Source of the DNA: Gemmatimonadota bacterium
GTDB lineage: Bacteria > Gemmatimonadota > Gemmatimonadetes > Gemmatimonadales > Gemmatimonadaceae
Reading direction: 5' to 3'
Length of the DNA: 6,377 bases
Assembly (NCBI GenBank): GCA_003142495.1
Contig: PLMM01000168.1
Location: 482 to 6,858, forward strand
Shown here: positions 6,218 to 6,377 of the stretch, one piece after another
How positions within the stretch are numbered: position 1 is the stretch's first letter
Layout of the letters: every line of letters starts with the position of its first letter
Position numbers and translations under genes: made by a program
Notes under the pieces: generated by a model
Seen by the model: only the letters and a program-made list of their open reading frames with translations
Databases searched by the model: none
Told to the model about the DNA's origin: nothing

Positions 6218-6377
6218 ATGCCAATTCGCACTCGATTTTCTCGCGGCGCGCTCGCGGCGTACTTCGCGCTAACACTCGCGCCATACGCCTCGCCCCTGCA
6301 CGCGCAGGCGGACTCCGCGTCGAAGCTAACGCTCGACGGCATCTTCAACAGCAACGACTTCCAGGCGCGGCGAGTGT
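6218..6377 (+). CDS. S9 family peptidase (DPP4-type N-terminus), exported, 3' partial
   Basis: Only the first 53 codons are present. They begin MPIRTRFSRGALAAYFALTL, a Sec signal peptide with basic n-region and hydrophobic core, with a probable signal peptidase I site after HAQA. The mature start, SKLTLDGIFNSNDFQARRV, matches the conserved opening of dipeptidyl-peptidase-IV-type S9 peptidases (K-x-L-T-L-x-x-I-F, then F-x-x-x-x-V) that precedes the beta-propeller. The catalytic Ser-Asp-His domain lies beyond the window. The full protein would cleave dipeptides, often after proline, in the periplasm or outside the cell. No clear Shine-Dalgarno precedes ATG 6218, and the 55-base gap after the radical SAM gene has no obvious terminator, so read-through is possible. 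The family call rests on one short motif block. Confidence 0.72.
   Translation, partial: MPIRTRFSRGALAAYFALTLAPYASPLHAQADSASKLTLDGIFNSNDFQARRV

Overview
The window is GC-rich bacterial chromosome (flanks roughly 60-65% G+C by eye). Lipoprotein and Sec signal peptides, an M48 lipoprotein protease and an exported S9 peptidase suggest a diderm environmental bacterium. The gene style (split LigD pair, DPP4-type S9 peptidase, small secreted unknowns) would fit Gemmatimonadota, but that placement is an inference without a marker gene.

Region 1-2051 is a bacterial non-homologous end-joining (NHEJ) operon fragment. It has a stand-alone LigD-type polymerase/primase (5' end outside the window) and a stand-alone LigD-type ATP-dependent DNA ligase, joined by a GTGA start/stop overlap. 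In many bacteria these are domains of one LigD protein. Ku is not in view. Region 2108-2911 encodes an M48-family zinc metalloprotease lipoprotein on the same strand.

Region 2912-3670 is different in character. A 175-bp element with 43/44-bp near-perfect inverted arms and two smaller nested hairpins sits between convergent genes. Beside it is a 128-aa minus-strand gene with clearly lower G+C and AGA/ATA-rich codon use, which looks like acquired DNA. A textbook intrinsic terminator for the next minus-strand gene lies only about 25 nt before this small gene's start.

Region 3686-4793 holds two divergent genes for small exported proteins of unknown function, the rightward one ended by a strong terminator. 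Region 4828-6162 is a self-contained transcription unit: a good sigma70-type promoter, a clean Shine-Dalgarno, and a radical SAM protein with a C-terminal helix-hairpin-helix of the putative DNA modification/repair type (TIGR03916-like). Its usual UDG-like partner is not adjacent. The window ends in the first 53 codons of an exported S9 (DPP4-type) peptidase.

Two separate DNA-repair functions (NHEJ and the radical SAM/HhH protein) therefore flank a small accessory patch. The best candidate for something undescribed is the branched inverted-repeat element and the atypical gene next to it.
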